From assembly GCF_000719705.1 (NCBI RefSeq), contig NZ_JOHO01000015.1:1-64000 (forward strand): 64,000 bases of DNA, given 5' to 3'. The DNA is from Streptomyces sp. NRRL S-350. GTDB lineage: Bacteria; Actinomycetota; Actinomycetes; Streptomycetales; Streptomycetaceae. Every line of letters starts with the position of its first letter. The first letter of the stretch is position 1. The notes under the pieces are model-generated. The model was given only the letters and a program-made list of their open reading frames with translations. It was not told the origin of the DNA and ran no database searches. Of this stretch, positions 49,625 through 58,662 are shown one piece after another. A program made the translations under genes and the position numbers.

Positions 49625-50407
49625 ATGTGGTTGCTGTTCCTGATACCGGCCTGTGTCGCGGCAGTGCTCTCCTGCCTCCGGCTGGTCCGGATGACCGCCA
49701 CCGCCGACGCCCTGGCCGACCAGGACGGGCTGCGCCCCCCGGAAGCCGTCGGCATCGGGCTGTACGAGACCGCCTACCTGGCCGGCGGCCCGGACCGGGT
49801 GGTCGAACTGGCCCTCGTCCTGATGGCCGGCCGGGGCCGGCTGCACCTGGCCCACACCGGCTGGACCACGGTGGTCGACCCCAGGGGCCGCAGCCGCCTG
49901 GAACGGGCGGTCGTCGCCACCGTCGGTCCCGACGGCCAGTGCCGTACGGACGAGTTGCGCCGGGCGATGGCCGAGCACCCCACCGTGCGGGAGATCGGCG
50001 CCCGGCTCTCGCTGGCCGGACTGGCCACCCCGGCCCTGGTGCAGCGCAACACCCTTGTGGTGGTCCGGCAGGTCCGGCACGCCCTGCTGCTGTCGCTGCT
50101 TCTACTGGCCGCCTCCCTGGCCGTCAGCGGCTTCACCGGCGGCGACACGCTCGCCCCGCTCGCCTGGTTCTCGCTGCCGCTGGTGCTCACCTCCGGCACG
50201 CTGCTGATGGCCCGGGTCGACGTCTACCCGTACACCCGCTGGGCCTCCCCGGTCGGCCAGGAGGTGCTGCGCGAGGTGCGCCCGGCCCGGCAGCGCGGCC
50301 TCGCCGACGACGAGGAGCGCGAACTGCTCACCGCCGTCGCCATGAACGGCCCGGCCGCCCTCCCCGACGCCCGCCTGCGCGCCGCCCTGCGACCGCACCG
50401 CAACTGA
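49625..50407 (+). CDS. TIGR04222-like membrane protein, no Cys tail
   Basis: 260 aa. N-terminal helix (1-18), then LYETAYLAGGPDRVVELALVLM, clearly related to the preceding gene's product, DELRRAMAEHPTVREIGARLSLAGL, two further helices (about 143-182) and a soluble C-terminus. Lacks the Ser/Cys/Gly tail. Probably a membrane partner in the same system. It starts 162 bp after the previous gene, in a stretch with an 18-bp imperfect repeat (about 49496-49549). Confidence 0.75.
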   Translation: MWLLFLIPACVAAVLSCLRLVRMTATADALADQDGLRPPEAVGIGLYETAYLAGGPDRVVELALVLMAGRGRLHLAHTGWTTVVDPRGRSRLERAVVATVGPDGQCRTDELRRAMAEHPTVREIGARLSLAGLATPALVQRNTLVVVRQVRHALLLSLLLLAASLAVSGFTGGDTLAPLAWFSLPLVLTSGTLLMARVDVYPYTRWASPVGQEVLREVRPARQRGLADDEERELLTAVAMNGPAALPDARLRAALRPHRN

Positions 50408-50442
50408 GAGGCCGGCTCCCCCGACGCGGGGAAGCCGGCCTC
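50408..50442. terminator. bidirectional terminator, TIGR04222 gene / hemQ
   Basis: 16-bp stem with one mismatch (50408-50423 with 50427-50442), 3-nt loop, convergent genes. Confidence 0.8.
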
Positions 50443-50462
50443 CGGTGGGCGCGGTGGGCCGC

Positions 50463-51188
50463 TCAGGCCAGGCCGTTGAGCAGTTCGCCGACCGGCTTGC
50501 GGCGGCCGGTGAAGAACGGCACCTCCTCGCGGACGTGCAGGCGGGCCCGGGACGGGCGCAGGTCGCGCATCAGGTCGACGATCCGGTGCAGTTCGTCCGC
50601 CTCGAAGGCGAGCAGCCACTCGTAGTCGCCCAGCGCGAACGAGGCCACCGTGTTGGCGCGGACGTCCGGGTAGCCGCGGGCCATCTGGCCGTGCTCGGCG
50701 AGCATCGCGCGCCGTTCGGCGTCCGGCAGCAGGTACCACTCGTAGGAGCGCACGAACGGGTACACACAGACGTAGTCGCGCGCGCGCTCGTCGGCGAGGA
50801 AGGCCGGGATGTGCGACTTGTTGAACTCGGCCGGGCGGTGCAGCGCCATGTTCGACCAGACCGGCTCCAGCCGGCGGCCGAGGCCGGTGCGGCGGAAGCG
50901 GTTGTACGCCTCCTGCAGGTCGTCCGAGTCGGCGGCGTGCCACCAGACCAGGATGTCGGCGTCCGCGCGCAGGCCGGAGACGTCGTACGTGCCGCGCACG
51001 GTCACGTCCTTCGCGGCCAGCTGCTCGAACAGCTCGTCCACCTCGGCGGCCAGGGCGGTGCGGTCCTCGGGCAGGGCGTCCTTGAGCTTGAACACCGACC
51101 ACATGGTGTAGCGGATGACCTGGTTCAGGTCGCGCGCCTTCTTCTTCTCGGGCTGCTGCTCCGGCTCCCGCTCAACGCTCTCAGTCAT
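50463..51188 (-). CDS. hemQ: coproheme decarboxylase HemQ
   Basis: 241 aa, chlorite dismutase-like fold. Last step of the coproporphyrin-dependent haem pathway: decarboxylates coproheme to haem b. Shows the conserved [12 protein letters not shown] start, [19 protein letters not shown], the SYEWYLLP segment and haem-ligand His in [11 protein letters not shown] (H166). ATGA overlap with hemG, so oxidase and decarboxylase are made together. Confidence 0.95.
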   Translation of the reverse strand: MTESVEREPEQQPEKKKARDLNQVIRYTMWSVFKLKDALPEDRTALAAEVDELFEQLAAKDVTVRGTYDVSGLRADADILVWWHAADSDDLQEAYNRFRRTGLGRRLEPVWSNMALHRPAEFNKSHIPAFLADERARDYVCVYPFVRSYEWYLLPDAERRAMLAEHGQMARGYPDVRANTVASFALGDYEWLLAFEADELHRIVDLMRDLRPSRARLHVREEVPFFTGRRKPVGELLNGLA

Positions 51189-52615
51189 GCGCCCATTGTC
51201 CTCTCCGTGGAACCTTCCCCGGTCTCCGGGGTCAACAGTCTGTCGATGGCGGCCACCGCGGCGGCGGCCGAGCCGATGCACGCCGGAATGCCCACCCCGT
51301 CGTACGCCGCGCCGCACAGCGCCAGCGCCCCCACCCGCCCGGCCGCCGCCCGCACCCGGGCCACCCGGTCCAGGTGGCCCACCGGGTACTGCGGCAGGCC
51401 GGCGTCGAAGCGCGACACGAAGGTGTCGTACGGCCGGGCGGTCAGCCCGATCGCCTCCTCCAGGTCCGCCAGCGAGCGGGCCACCAGCTCCTCGTCCGGC
51501 AGGCCCAGCGCCTCCTCCTCGCGGTGCCGACCGAGCGAGGTGCGCAGCAGGAACGCGTCCGGTGCGGAGCGCTCCAGCCAGCCCCACTTGTTGGAGGAGA
51601 AGGTCGACGCCTTGATCCGCCGCCCGTCCACCGGCGGCACCAGGAATCCGCTGCCGGCGGGGAGTTCGGCCAGGTCTGAGCGCCGGAACGCCAGCGTCAC
51701 CAGCGCCATGCCCGCGTACTCGACGGCGTCCAGCTCGGTGGCGGCCGCCGGGGCGTCCTCGCGCAGCAGCCGGGCCGCGGCCGGGGCCGGGACGGCCAGC
51801 ACGACGGCGTCCGCGTGCAGCACCTCGCCTCCGGTCACCACCCGCCAGCCGTCGGGAGTGCGGCGCAGCCCGTCCACGGGGGCGTTCGTGCGCAGGTCCG
51901 CGCCCGCCTTGGCGCAGGCCGCAGCGACCGCCTCCGGCAGGGTGCCGAGGCCGCCGCGCAGGCCGTTGAACACCGGGGTGCCCACCACCTGCGGCCGCGA
52001 CGCGAGTTGGTGCACGCCCTCGACCAGCGATCCGCCGCCGCGCGCGATCGGCAGCAGTTGGGGGACGGCGGCGCGCAGCGAGATCTCGTCGGCGCGGCCG
52101 GCGTAGACGCCGCCCAGCAGCGGTTCGACCAGCCGGTCCACCACCTCCCGGCCGAGCCGTCCGGCGACGTAGCGGCCGATGGCGACGTCCTCGCCCACCT
52201 CGGTGGGCTCCTCGTGGCGGGCCCGCTCCAGCCCCTCGGCGGTGAGCACCCCGGAGGCCTCCAGCGCCGCCAGGTCGCCCGGCACGCCCATCACCTGGCC
52301 GCCCGGCAGCGGCCGCAGCGCGCCGCGGGTCCAGATCGCCGCTTTCGCGGTGGTCGGCGCCTCCAGCTCCTCCGCCAGCCCGACCGCCCGCGCCAGTTCC
52401 ACCGCCTCCGGCCGCCGGGCCAGGACCGACTCGGCCCCGAGGTCCACCCGGACCCCGCCGACCTCCCCGCCCCACAGCTTCCCGCCGAGGCGGCCCGACG
52501 CCTCCAGCAGGGTGACCCGCGCCCGTGCCGGGCCCCCGGCCGCCCCGCTCAGAAAGGCGGCCGCAGCCAGCCCCGCGATCCCACCACCGACGACGACGAC
52601 CCGTGCATCCGACAT
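51185..52615 (-). CDS. hemG: coproporphyrinogen III oxidase / protoporphyrinogen oxidase-type (HemG/HemY, CgoX)
   Basis: 476 aa FAD enzyme. Dinucleotide motif [16 protein letters not shown] at the N-terminus, [20 protein letters not shown], and the C-terminal [20 protein letters not shown]. In actinobacteria it oxidises coproporphyrinogen to coproporphyrin for HemQ's pathway. A -10 element lies 7 nt before the ATG. Coupled to hemQ. Confidence 0.94.
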   Translation of the reverse strand: MSDARVVVVGGGIAGLAAAAFLSGAAGGPARARVTLLEASGRLGGKLWGGEVGGVRVDLGAESVLARRPEAVELARAVGLAEELEAPTTAKAAIWTRGALRPLPGGQVMGVPGDLAALEASGVLTAEGLERARHEEPTEVGEDVAIGRYVAGRLGREVVDRLVEPLLGGVYAGRADEISLRAAVPQLLPIARGGGSLVEGVHQLASRPQVVGTPVFNGLRGGLGTLPEAVAAACAKAGADLRTNAPVDGLRRTPDGWRVVTGGEVLHADAVVLAVPAPAAARLLREDAPAAATELDAVEYAGMALVTLAFRRSDLAELPAGSGFLVPPVDGRRIKASTFSSNKWGWLERSAPDAFLLRTSLGRHREEEALGLPDEELVARSLADLEEAIGLTARPYDTFVSRFDAGLPQYPVGHLDRVARVRAAAGRVGALALCGAAYDGVGIPACIGSAAAAVAAIDRLLTPETGEGSTERTMGA

Positions 52616-52622
52616 GCCTCGC

Positions 52623-52628
52623 AGTCTC
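52623..52628 (-). promoter_or_regulatory. -10 element, probable leaderless hemG-hemQ promoter
   Basis: GAGACT on the minus strand, 7 nt before the ATG at 52615. Confidence 0.45.
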
Positions 52629-52816
52629 GCAGGTCTTTACGCCGGGCCCGCACTCCGCTGCCCGCCCGCTGCCCGCCCGCTGCTCGGCACCAGCGTGTCC
52701 AGATCGATCCCGATCGGAACGGCACCGGACGTTCGAGCTTGCGGCTCCTCGGAAGATCCCGCCCGGGAGAGCGGGCGGAGACCTCCGACGGCGCCGTGCG
52801 CCGCCGCGGGGGGGCG

Positions 52817-53920
52817 TCAGCGCGCGCTGGCCTCGTGGACGAAGGCGACGAGCCGGCTGAGCGCGTCCGGGTCCATGGACGGCAGCACGCCGTGGCCGAG
52901 GTTGAAGATGTGGCCGCTGGGGCCGAGCGCCCGGGCGGCGTCCAGGACCTCGCGGGCCTTGGTCTCCACGACCTCGGTGGGGGCGAACAGCACCGCCGGG
53001 TCGAGGTTGCCCTGCAGGCCCTTGCCCGGGCCGACCCGCTCGGCGGCGACGTCCAGCGGCACCCGCCAGTCGACGCCGACGATGTCCGCGCCGGCCTGGC
53101 CCATCAGCCCGAGCAGTTCGCCGGTGCCGACGCCGAAGTGGATCCGCGGCACTCCGTAGCCGGCGACGGCGTCGAAGACCTTGGTGCTGGCCGGCATCAC
53201 GGAGCGGCGGTAGTCCTGCGGCGCGAGCGAGCCGACCCAGGAGTCGAACAGCTGGACCGCCGAGGCGCCGGCCTCGATCTGGACCTTCAGGAAGGCCGTG
53301 GTGATGTCGGCGAGCCGGTCCACCAGGGCGGCCCACAGCTCGGGCTGCCCGTACATCATGGCCTTGGTGTTCTCGTGGTTCTTGGACGGGCCGCCCTCGA
53401 CCAGGTAGCTGGCCAGCGTGTACGGCGCGCCGGCGAAGCCGATCAGCGGGGTCCCGCCGAGCTCGTCGACCAGCAGGCCGACGGCCTCGGTGATGTAGGG
53501 GACGTCGTCCGGCTCCAGCGGGCGCAGCCGCTCGAGGTCCTCGAAGGTGCGGATCGGGTCGGCGATGACGGGGCCGACGCCGGCCTTGATGTCGACGTCG
53601 ATGCCGACGGCCTTGAGCGGCACGACGATGTCGCTGAAGAAGATCGCCGCGTCCACCCCGTGCCGGCGCACCGGCTGCAGGGTGATCTCCTTGACGAGCT
53701 CGGGCCGCATGCAGGACTCCAGCATGGGGATGCCCTCGCGGACCTTCAGGTACTCGGGCAGCGAGCGGCCCGCCTGGCGCATGAACCACACGGGGGTGTG
53801 CGGTACCGGCTCGTTCCGGCAGGCGCGCAGGAACGCGGAGTCGTACGCGGCGCCGCGGCGCGCGGGGTTGGTCCGGCCGTCGTGGGTGGCCGCCGTCGTG
53901 TCTGCCGTTGTCTCGCTCAC
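52817..53920 (-). CDS. hemE: uroporphyrinogen decarboxylase
   Basis: 367 aa. Converts uroporphyrinogen III to coproporphyrinogen III, the step before HemG. Signature [45 protein letters not shown] and the C-terminal [15 protein letters not shown]. First 20 residues are variable. GTG start with a -10-like element 6 nt upstream. It lies 201 bp before hemG on the same strand but seems to have its own promoter. Confidence 0.96.
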   Translation of the reverse strand: MSETTADTTAATHDGRTNPARRGAAYDSAFLRACRNEPVPHTPVWFMRQAGRSLPEYLKVREGIPMLESCMRPELVKEITLQPVRRHGVDAAIFFSDIVVPLKAVGIDVDIKAGVGPVIADPIRTFEDLERLRPLEPDDVPYITEAVGLLVDELGGTPLIGFAGAPYTLASYLVEGGPSKNHENTKAMMYGQPELWAALVDRLADITTAFLKVQIEAGASAVQLFDSWVGSLAPQDYRRSVMPASTKVFDAVAGYGVPRIHFGVGTGELLGLMGQAGADIVGVDWRVPLDVAAERVGPGKGLQGNLDPAVLFAPTEVVETKAREVLDAARALGPSGHIFNLGHGVLPSMDPDALSRLVAFVHEASAR

Positions 53921-53926
53921 GCGTCA

Positions 53927-53932
53927 AATCTT
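53927..53932 (-). promoter_or_regulatory. -10 element, hemE
   Basis: AAGATT on the minus strand, 6 nt before the GTG at 53920. Confidence 0.4.
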
Positions 53933-54053
53933 CGCATGCGCCCCGGGGCCCCCTTCCCGGCCGGTCTCGTCGGTTCCTCCAAGATCTGCCCGGGTTTGCC
54001 GTTCCGGCACGCCGCTGGGAGAGAAGTTGCGGCGATAACCCAAGCTTTCGACC

Positions 54054-54059
54054 TAGTCT
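54054..54059 (+). promoter_or_regulatory. -10 element, DUF3000 gene
   Basis: TAGTCT, 7 nt before the ATG at 54067. Confidence 0.5.
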
Positions 54060-54066
54060 TCGGAAC

Positions 54067-54732
54067 ATGGCAGCGGTCGGAGGGCACCCCTCGCAGGGTG
54101 GCGGAGCAGGTGGCGGAACGGGTGGTCACGAGGGGGCGCCGAGCGAGTTCCGGGCTGCCGTGGCGGCCTTGGACGGGGCCCGGCTGCGGCCCGAGGTCCG
54201 GCTCTCCCCCGCCCCGGCGCCGCGCCGGCTGGCCCCGTACGCGTTCGCGGTGACCGCCGAGGTGGAGGTCGACGGCGAGGAGCTGGCGGACGGCCGGCTG
54301 GTGCTGCTGCACGACCCGGCCGGGCAGGAGGCCTGGAACGGCGAGTTCCGGGTGGTCACGATGACCCGGGCCGAGCTGGAGCCGGAGATGGCCGGCGATC
54401 CGCTGCTCTGCGAGGTCGGCTGGGCGTGGCTGCTGGACGCGCTGCAGGCGCACGGCGCCGGGTACGCGGAGCCGTCCGGCACGGTGACCAGGTGCGCGTC
54501 GCAGTACTTCGGCGGTCTGGCCGAGCGCCCGTCGTCGACCGAGATCGAGATCCGCGCCTCCTGGACACCGGCCGACGGCCGCTTCGAGCGGCACCTGGCC
54601 GCCTGGGCGGACCTGCTCTGCGTCGGCGCGGGCCTGCCGCCGACCGCTCCGGCGGGGCAGGGCCCCGCCGAGGTGCCGTCACTCGGTGGAGTGGTCCCGA
54701 TGCCGGCCCGGCGACGCCCCCGGTCGCACTGA
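54067..54732 (+). CDS. DUF3000 family protein
   Basis: 221 aa, actinobacterial family of unknown function. A Gly-rich N-terminus, then [40 protein letters not shown] and [25 protein letters not shown], which are the family core. No catalytic motif is evident. Divergent from hemE, and often found beside it. Confidence 0.85.
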   Translation: MAAVGGHPSQGGGAGGGTGGHEGAPSEFRAAVAALDGARLRPEVRLSPAPAPRRLAPYAFAVTAEVEVDGEELADGRLVLLHDPAGQEAWNGEFRVVTMTRAELEPEMAGDPLLCEVGWAWLLDALQAHGAGYAEPSGTVTRCASQYFGGLAERPSSTEIEIRASWTPADGRFERHLAAWADLLCVGAGLPPTAPAGQGPAEVPSLGGVVPMPARRRPRSH

Positions 54733-55053
54733 CGAGTGGCGTCCGGGCCCGACGGCACCGGACGGCCCGCGCGCCACCCCCAGGGCTGACGGAGTGTGAC
54801 TTCGGACCCGCTCTCTGTCAATTAACCGGTCGATACTGACCGATCCGCGTCGAATCTGATCGATTTTGTGCGAATACCGGGCATGTCAAGTCAATCATTT
54901 GCGCGATTTGTCCGTATTGTTACTCACTAGATCGTGATCTTTCGCTAAAGCCGGGCACGGTTGCTGCCGAAGCAGACTGTGACCCTTTCCGAACGCGGAA
55001 CACTCCGACCGCCCCCATCGGGGTTCCGTCCGCCACTCCCCGCAGGAGGCCTG
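54733..55053. other. AT-rich upstream region of the response regulator
   Basis: 321 bp without a gene. The part from about 54811 to 54960 is strikingly AT-rich for this genome and has several similar GTCGA(A/T)-(C/T)TGA(C/T)CGAT words (54829-54864). It probably holds promoters and protein-binding sites for the LuxR-type gene. Confidence 0.5.
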
Positions 55054-55779
55054 GTGTCGGTCCTTCTTGAGCACCCCGCAAACGTGGTCGCCTACCGGCC
55101 GACCAAGCCCACCGCCATGGTGGTCATCGCCGATCCCCGCGTCCGAAACACCGTCACCCGTCACCTCTGGGCGCTCGGCGTCCGGGACGTGATCGAGGTG
55201 TCCTCGATCGCTGAGGCCCGCCCCCGGGTCTCCACCCCGCGCGACATCTGCGTCGCCGACGTCCACCTACCGGACGGCTCCGGACTGACGATCCTCGCCG
55301 AGACCCGCGCCGCGGGCTGGCCCAACGGCCTGGCCCTGTCCGCCGCCGACGACATCGGCGCCGTCCGCAGCGCCCTGGCCGGCGGCGTCAAGGGCTACGT
55401 CGTCACCGGCACCCGGACGAACATGGCGATGCCCGGCCGCCCGGGCCTGCCGCTCGGCGCCGCCGGACTGGCCGGGCGGATGCGCCGCCCCGGGATGCCG
55501 GGCATGCCGGGTGCCGCCGGAGCGCCGGGCGCCCCCGGAGCACCTGGCGCCCCCGGTGCACCGGGCCCGCAGCAGGCCGCCTACCGCGAACTGTCCGGCC
55601 GTGAGGTCGAGGTGCTGCGGCTGGTCGCCGAGGGACAGTCCAACAAGGCGATCGGCGTGGCCATGGGCTTGTCGGCGCTCACCGTGAAGAGCCACCTCGC
55701 CCGGATCGCCCGCAAGCTGGGCACCGGCGACCGCGCCGGGATGGTCGCCGTCGCCCTGCGCACCGGCATCATCCACTGA
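55054..55779 (+). CDS. LuxR-type response regulator with collagen-like linker
   Basis: 241 aa. N-terminal receiver-like domain with Asp69 in VADVHLPDGSG at the phosphorylation position. C-terminal LuxR helix-turn-helix (ELSGREVEVLRLVAEGQSNKAIGVAMGLSALTVKSHLARI without its last residues). The two are joined by a Gly/Pro/Ala linker (128-172) containing nine consecutive Gly-X-Y triplets. No kinase gene is adjacent. AGGAGG precedes the GTG. Preceded by a long AT-rich control region and followed by a strong terminator. Confidence 0.88.
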   Translation: MSVLLEHPANVVAYRPTKPTAMVVIADPRVRNTVTRHLWALGVRDVIEVSSIAEARPRVSTPRDICVADVHLPDGSGLTILAETRAAGWPNGLALSAADDIGAVRSALAGGVKGYVVTGTRTNMAMPGRPGLPLGAAGLAGRMRRPGMPGMPGAAGAPGAPGAPGAPGAPGPQQAAYRELSGREVEVLRLVAEGQSNKAIGVAMGLSALTVKSHLARIARKLGTGDRAGMVAVALRTGIIH

Positions 55780-55795
55780 GCCGAACGGTCCGGAC

Positions 55796-55842
55796 CGCCG
55801 CGGCGGCCGAGGAGGAACGTTTCCTCCTCGGCCGCCGCGGCG
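55796..55842 (+). terminator. terminator after response regulator
   Basis: Perfect 22-bp stem (55796-55817 with 55821-55842) with a 3-nt loop, the longest in the window. Confidence 0.88.
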
Positions 55843-55918
55843 TCGTTCGGGGCCCGACGGCATGCTCGCGAAGCCGGTCTGACCAGTCCGACAACACTCC
55901 CGGCCGCGAGGAGCGTCG

Positions 55919-55924
55919 TACCCT
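55919..55924 (+). promoter_or_regulatory. -10 element, rnd
   Basis: TACCCT, 6 nt before the GTG at 55931. Confidence 0.45.
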
Positions 55925-55930
55925 TGGGGG

Positions 55931-57184
55931 GTGACCGACGCCGTAGCAGCCATCCCAGAAGAAGCAGCCCCGGTCCCGCTCCTCGAACCGAAGGAGGGGA
56001 TCCCGCCCGTCGTCGAGGACGAGCAGGCGCTGGCCGCCACGATCGCCGCCTTCGCCGCGGGCACCGGGCCGGTCGCCGTCGACGCCGAGCGGGCCTCCGG
56101 CTACCGCTACGGGCAGCGCGCCTACCTCATCCAGCTGCGCCGCGCCGGCTCCGGCTCCGCCCTGATCGACCCGATCGCCTGCCCCGACCTCAGCGCACTC
56201 GACGCCGCCCTCGCGGACGCCGAATGGGTGGTGCACGCAGCCACCCAGGATCTGCCCTGCCTGGCCGAGGTCGGCATGAGACCCCGGCGCCTCTTCGACA
56301 CCGAGCTGGCCGGGCGGATCGCCGGCTTCGCCCGGGTCGGCCTCGGGCCGATGACCGAGAACGTGCTCGGCCTGAGCCTGGCCAAGGAGCACTCGGCCGT
56401 CGACTGGTCCACCCGCCCGCTGCCCGAGCCCTGGCTGCGCTACGCCGCTCTGGACGTCGAGGTGCTGGTCGAGCTGCGCGACGCACTCGAACAGGAGCTG
56501 GACGCCCAGGGCAAGCTCGGCTGGGCCCTGGAGGAGTTCGCCGCGATCGCGGCCGCGCCCCGCCCGGCCCCGCGCACCGACCCGTGGCGGCGCACCTCGC
56601 AGCTGCACAAGGTCCGCCGGCGCCGTCAGCTGGCCGTGGTGCGCGAGCTGTGGCTGGCCCGCGACCGGATGGCGCAGGAGCGCGACGTCTCCCCCGGCCG
56701 GGTGCTCTCGGACGCGGCGATCGTCAACGCCGCGCTGGCCATGCCGCTGAACATCGCCTCGCTGCAGGCCCTCCAGGGCTTCGGGCCCCGGGTGCACCGG
56801 CGCCAGCTGGAGCAGTGGCTGGCGGCCGTCCAGCGCGGCCGGGAGGTGCCCGAGAACCAGCTGCCGCCGGCCGCCGCGCCGCACGACGGACCGCCGCCGC
56901 CGCGGGCCTGGGCCGAGAAGGACCCGGTGGCCGCCGCCCGGCTCTCCGGCGCGCGCAGCGCGGTCAGCGAGCTGGCCGAGCGGCACAACCTGCCGGCCGA
57001 GAACCTGATCACCCCGGACCTGGTCCGGCGGGTGTCCTGGGAGCCGCCGGCCGACCGGGGCCCCGAGGGCGTGGCCGCCGCGCTGCGCCGGCTCGGCGCC
57101 CGGCAGTGGCAGGTCGACCTGGTCGCGCCGGCGATGGCCGCCGCGTTCGCCGCGGCCGCGAGCGCCACCACGGCCCAGGACTGA
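55931..57184 (+). CDS. rnd: ribonuclease D-like 3'-5' exonuclease
   Basis: 417 aa. DEDD exonuclease motifs: VAVDAERASGYRYGQRAYL (motif I), HAATQDLPCLAEVG (motif II) and RYAALDVEVLVEL (motif III with Tyr). An HRDC domain follows (VVRELWLARDRMAQERDVSPGRVLSD ... LQALQGFGPR). Acts on RNA 3' ends, probably in tRNA maturation. GTG start. Confidence 0.93.
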   Translation: MTDAVAAIPEEAAPVPLLEPKEGIPPVVEDEQALAATIAAFAAGTGPVAVDAERASGYRYGQRAYLIQLRRAGSGSALIDPIACPDLSALDAALADAEWVVHAATQDLPCLAEVGMRPRRLFDTELAGRIAGFARVGLGPMTENVLGLSLAKEHSAVDWSTRPLPEPWLRYAALDVEVLVELRDALEQELDAQGKLGWALEEFAAIAAAPRPAPRTDPWRRTSQLHKVRRRRQLAVVRELWLARDRMAQERDVSPGRVLSDAAIVNAALAMPLNIASLQALQGFGPRVHRRQLEQWLAAVQRGREVPENQLPPAAAPHDGPPPPRAWAEKDPVAAARLSGARSAVSELAERHNLPAENLITPDLVRRVSWEPPADRGPEGVAAALRRLGARQWQVDLVAPAMAAAFAAAASATTAQD

Positions 57185-57198
57185 GCCGATCGAGCCAC

Positions 57199-57238
57199 CC
57201 GGAGGGGGTGTCGTCCGCGCGGACGGCACCCCCTCCGG
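57199..57238 (+). terminator. terminator after rnd
   Basis: 18-bp stem with one G-U pair (57199-57216 with 57221-57238), 4-nt loop. Confidence 0.82.
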
Positions 57239-57318
57239 CGTGCCCGGGGCAGCGTTCCTGGTCGGACGTGTCGCGGGACACACCGGGAGAACCGTCCGAG
57301 GGGCCTGGGCAGGTTGGT

Positions 57319-57330
57319 TACCGACCGGTA
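57319..57330. promoter_or_regulatory. candidate repressor site upstream of fadA
   Basis: TACCGACCGGTA, palindromic except for the central two bases, overlapping a -10-like TAGCAT (57329-57334), about 85 bp before fadA. Fits a TetR-type fatty-acid regulator site, but the regulator is not in the window. Confidence 0.4.
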
Positions 57331-57415
57331 GCATGACGGTGAAGCGGCGCCGCTCGGGTCTTTCCCGGCGGCAGCCTGCCCACCTCAAATGTTGGTCCCT
57401 GGGAGGAGAGCCCCC

Positions 57416-58660
57416 GTGCCTCGTACCGCGAGGGACGTCGTCTTCGTCGATGGCGTCCGCACCCCGTTCGGCAAGGCCGGCCCGAAGGGCATCTACCACG
57501 AGACGCGCGCCGACGACCTCGTCGTCAAGTGCATCCGGGAGCTCGTGCGCCGTAACCCGAACCTGCCCGTCGAGCGCATCGACGAGGTCGCCGTCGCGGC
57601 CACCACGCAGATCGGCGACCAGGGTCTGACCATCGGCCGCACCGCCGCCCTGCTGTCCGGCCTGCCCAAGTCCGTGCCCGGCTACGCGATCGACCGCATG
57701 TGCGCCGGCGCGCTGACCGCCGTCACCGCCACCGCCGGCGGCATCGCCTTCGGCGCGTACGACGTGGTCGTGGCCGGCGGCGTCGAGCACATGGGCCGCC
57801 ACCCGATGGGCGAGGGCGTCGACCCGAACCCGCGCTTCGTCTCCGAGAAGCTGGTCGACGAGTCCGCCCTGTTCATGGGCATGACCGCGGAGAACCTGCA
57901 CGACCGCTTCCCGCACCTGACCAAGGAGCGCTGCGACGCCTACGCCGTGCGCTCCCAGGAGAAGGCCGCCAAGGCGTACGCCAACGGCGACATCCAGCCC
58001 GACCTGGTGCCGATCTCCATCCGCAACACCAACCCCGAGGTCGGCGAGACCGGCTGGGGCCTGGCCACCGTGGACGAGCCGCTGCGCCCGGGCACCACGA
58101 TGGAGAGCCTGGCCGGCCTGAAGACCCCCTTCCGCCCGCACGGCAACATCACCGCGGGCAACTCGGCCGGTCTGAACGACGGCGCCACCGCCTCGCTGCT
58201 GGCCGCCGAGGACGTCGCCGAGGAGCTCGGCCTCCCGGTCAAGATGCGCCTCGTCTCCTACGCCTTCGCCGGCGTGGAGCCCGAGGTCATGGGCATCGGC
58301 CCGGTGCCGGCCACCGAGAAGGCGCTGGCCAAGGCCGGCCTGACCATCGACGACATCGGCGCGTTCGAGGTCAACGAGGCCTTCGCCGTCCAGGTCCTGG
58401 CCTTCCTCGACCACTACGGCATCGCGGACGACGACGAGCGGGTCAACCCGTACGGCGGTGCGATCGCCTTCGGCCACCCGCTGGCCTCCTCGGGCGTGCG
58501 CCTGATGAACCAGCTGGCCCGCCGCTTCGAGCAGCGCCCGGACGTCCGCTACGGCCTCACCACGATGTGCATCGGCTTCGGCATGGGCGGCACCATCGTC
58601 TGGGAGAACCCCCATTGGAGCGGAGCGGAAGAGTCGGCCGAGTTCGAGGGTGGTAAGTGA
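57416..58660 (+). CDS. fadA: acetyl-CoA C-acyltransferase (3-ketoacyl-CoA thiolase)
   Basis: 414 aa. Last step of beta-oxidation. Acyl-accepting Cys in DRMCAGALTAV, FEVNEAFAVQVL, GHPLASSGVRL with the general-base His, and the second Cys in TTMCIGFGMGG. GGGAGGAGAG precedes the GTG. The fadB start codon lies just past the stop, so both are coupled. Confidence 0.95.
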   Translation: MPRTARDVVFVDGVRTPFGKAGPKGIYHETRADDLVVKCIRELVRRNPNLPVERIDEVAVAATTQIGDQGLTIGRTAALLSGLPKSVPGYAIDRMCAGALTAVTATAGGIAFGAYDVVVAGGVEHMGRHPMGEGVDPNPRFVSEKLVDESALFMGMTAENLHDRFPHLTKERCDAYAVRSQEKAAKAYANGDIQPDLVPISIRNTNPEVGETGWGLATVDEPLRPGTTMESLAGLKTPFRPHGNITAGNSAGLNDGATASLLAAEDVAEELGLPVKMRLVSYAFAGVEPEVMGIGPVPATEKALAKAGLTIDDIGAFEVNEAFAVQVLAFLDHYGIADDDERVNPYGGAIAFGHPLASSGVRLMNQLARRFEQRPDVRYGLTTMCIGFGMGGTIVWENPHWSGAEESAEFEGGK

Positions 58661-58662
58661 TC

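Noticed and set aside
50463..54068. single long minus-strand frame that could look like a fusion ending in HemQ
   Set aside because: Only the last 241 codons are HemQ; the rest is out of frame with hemG and hemE, whose own frames carry the family motifs.
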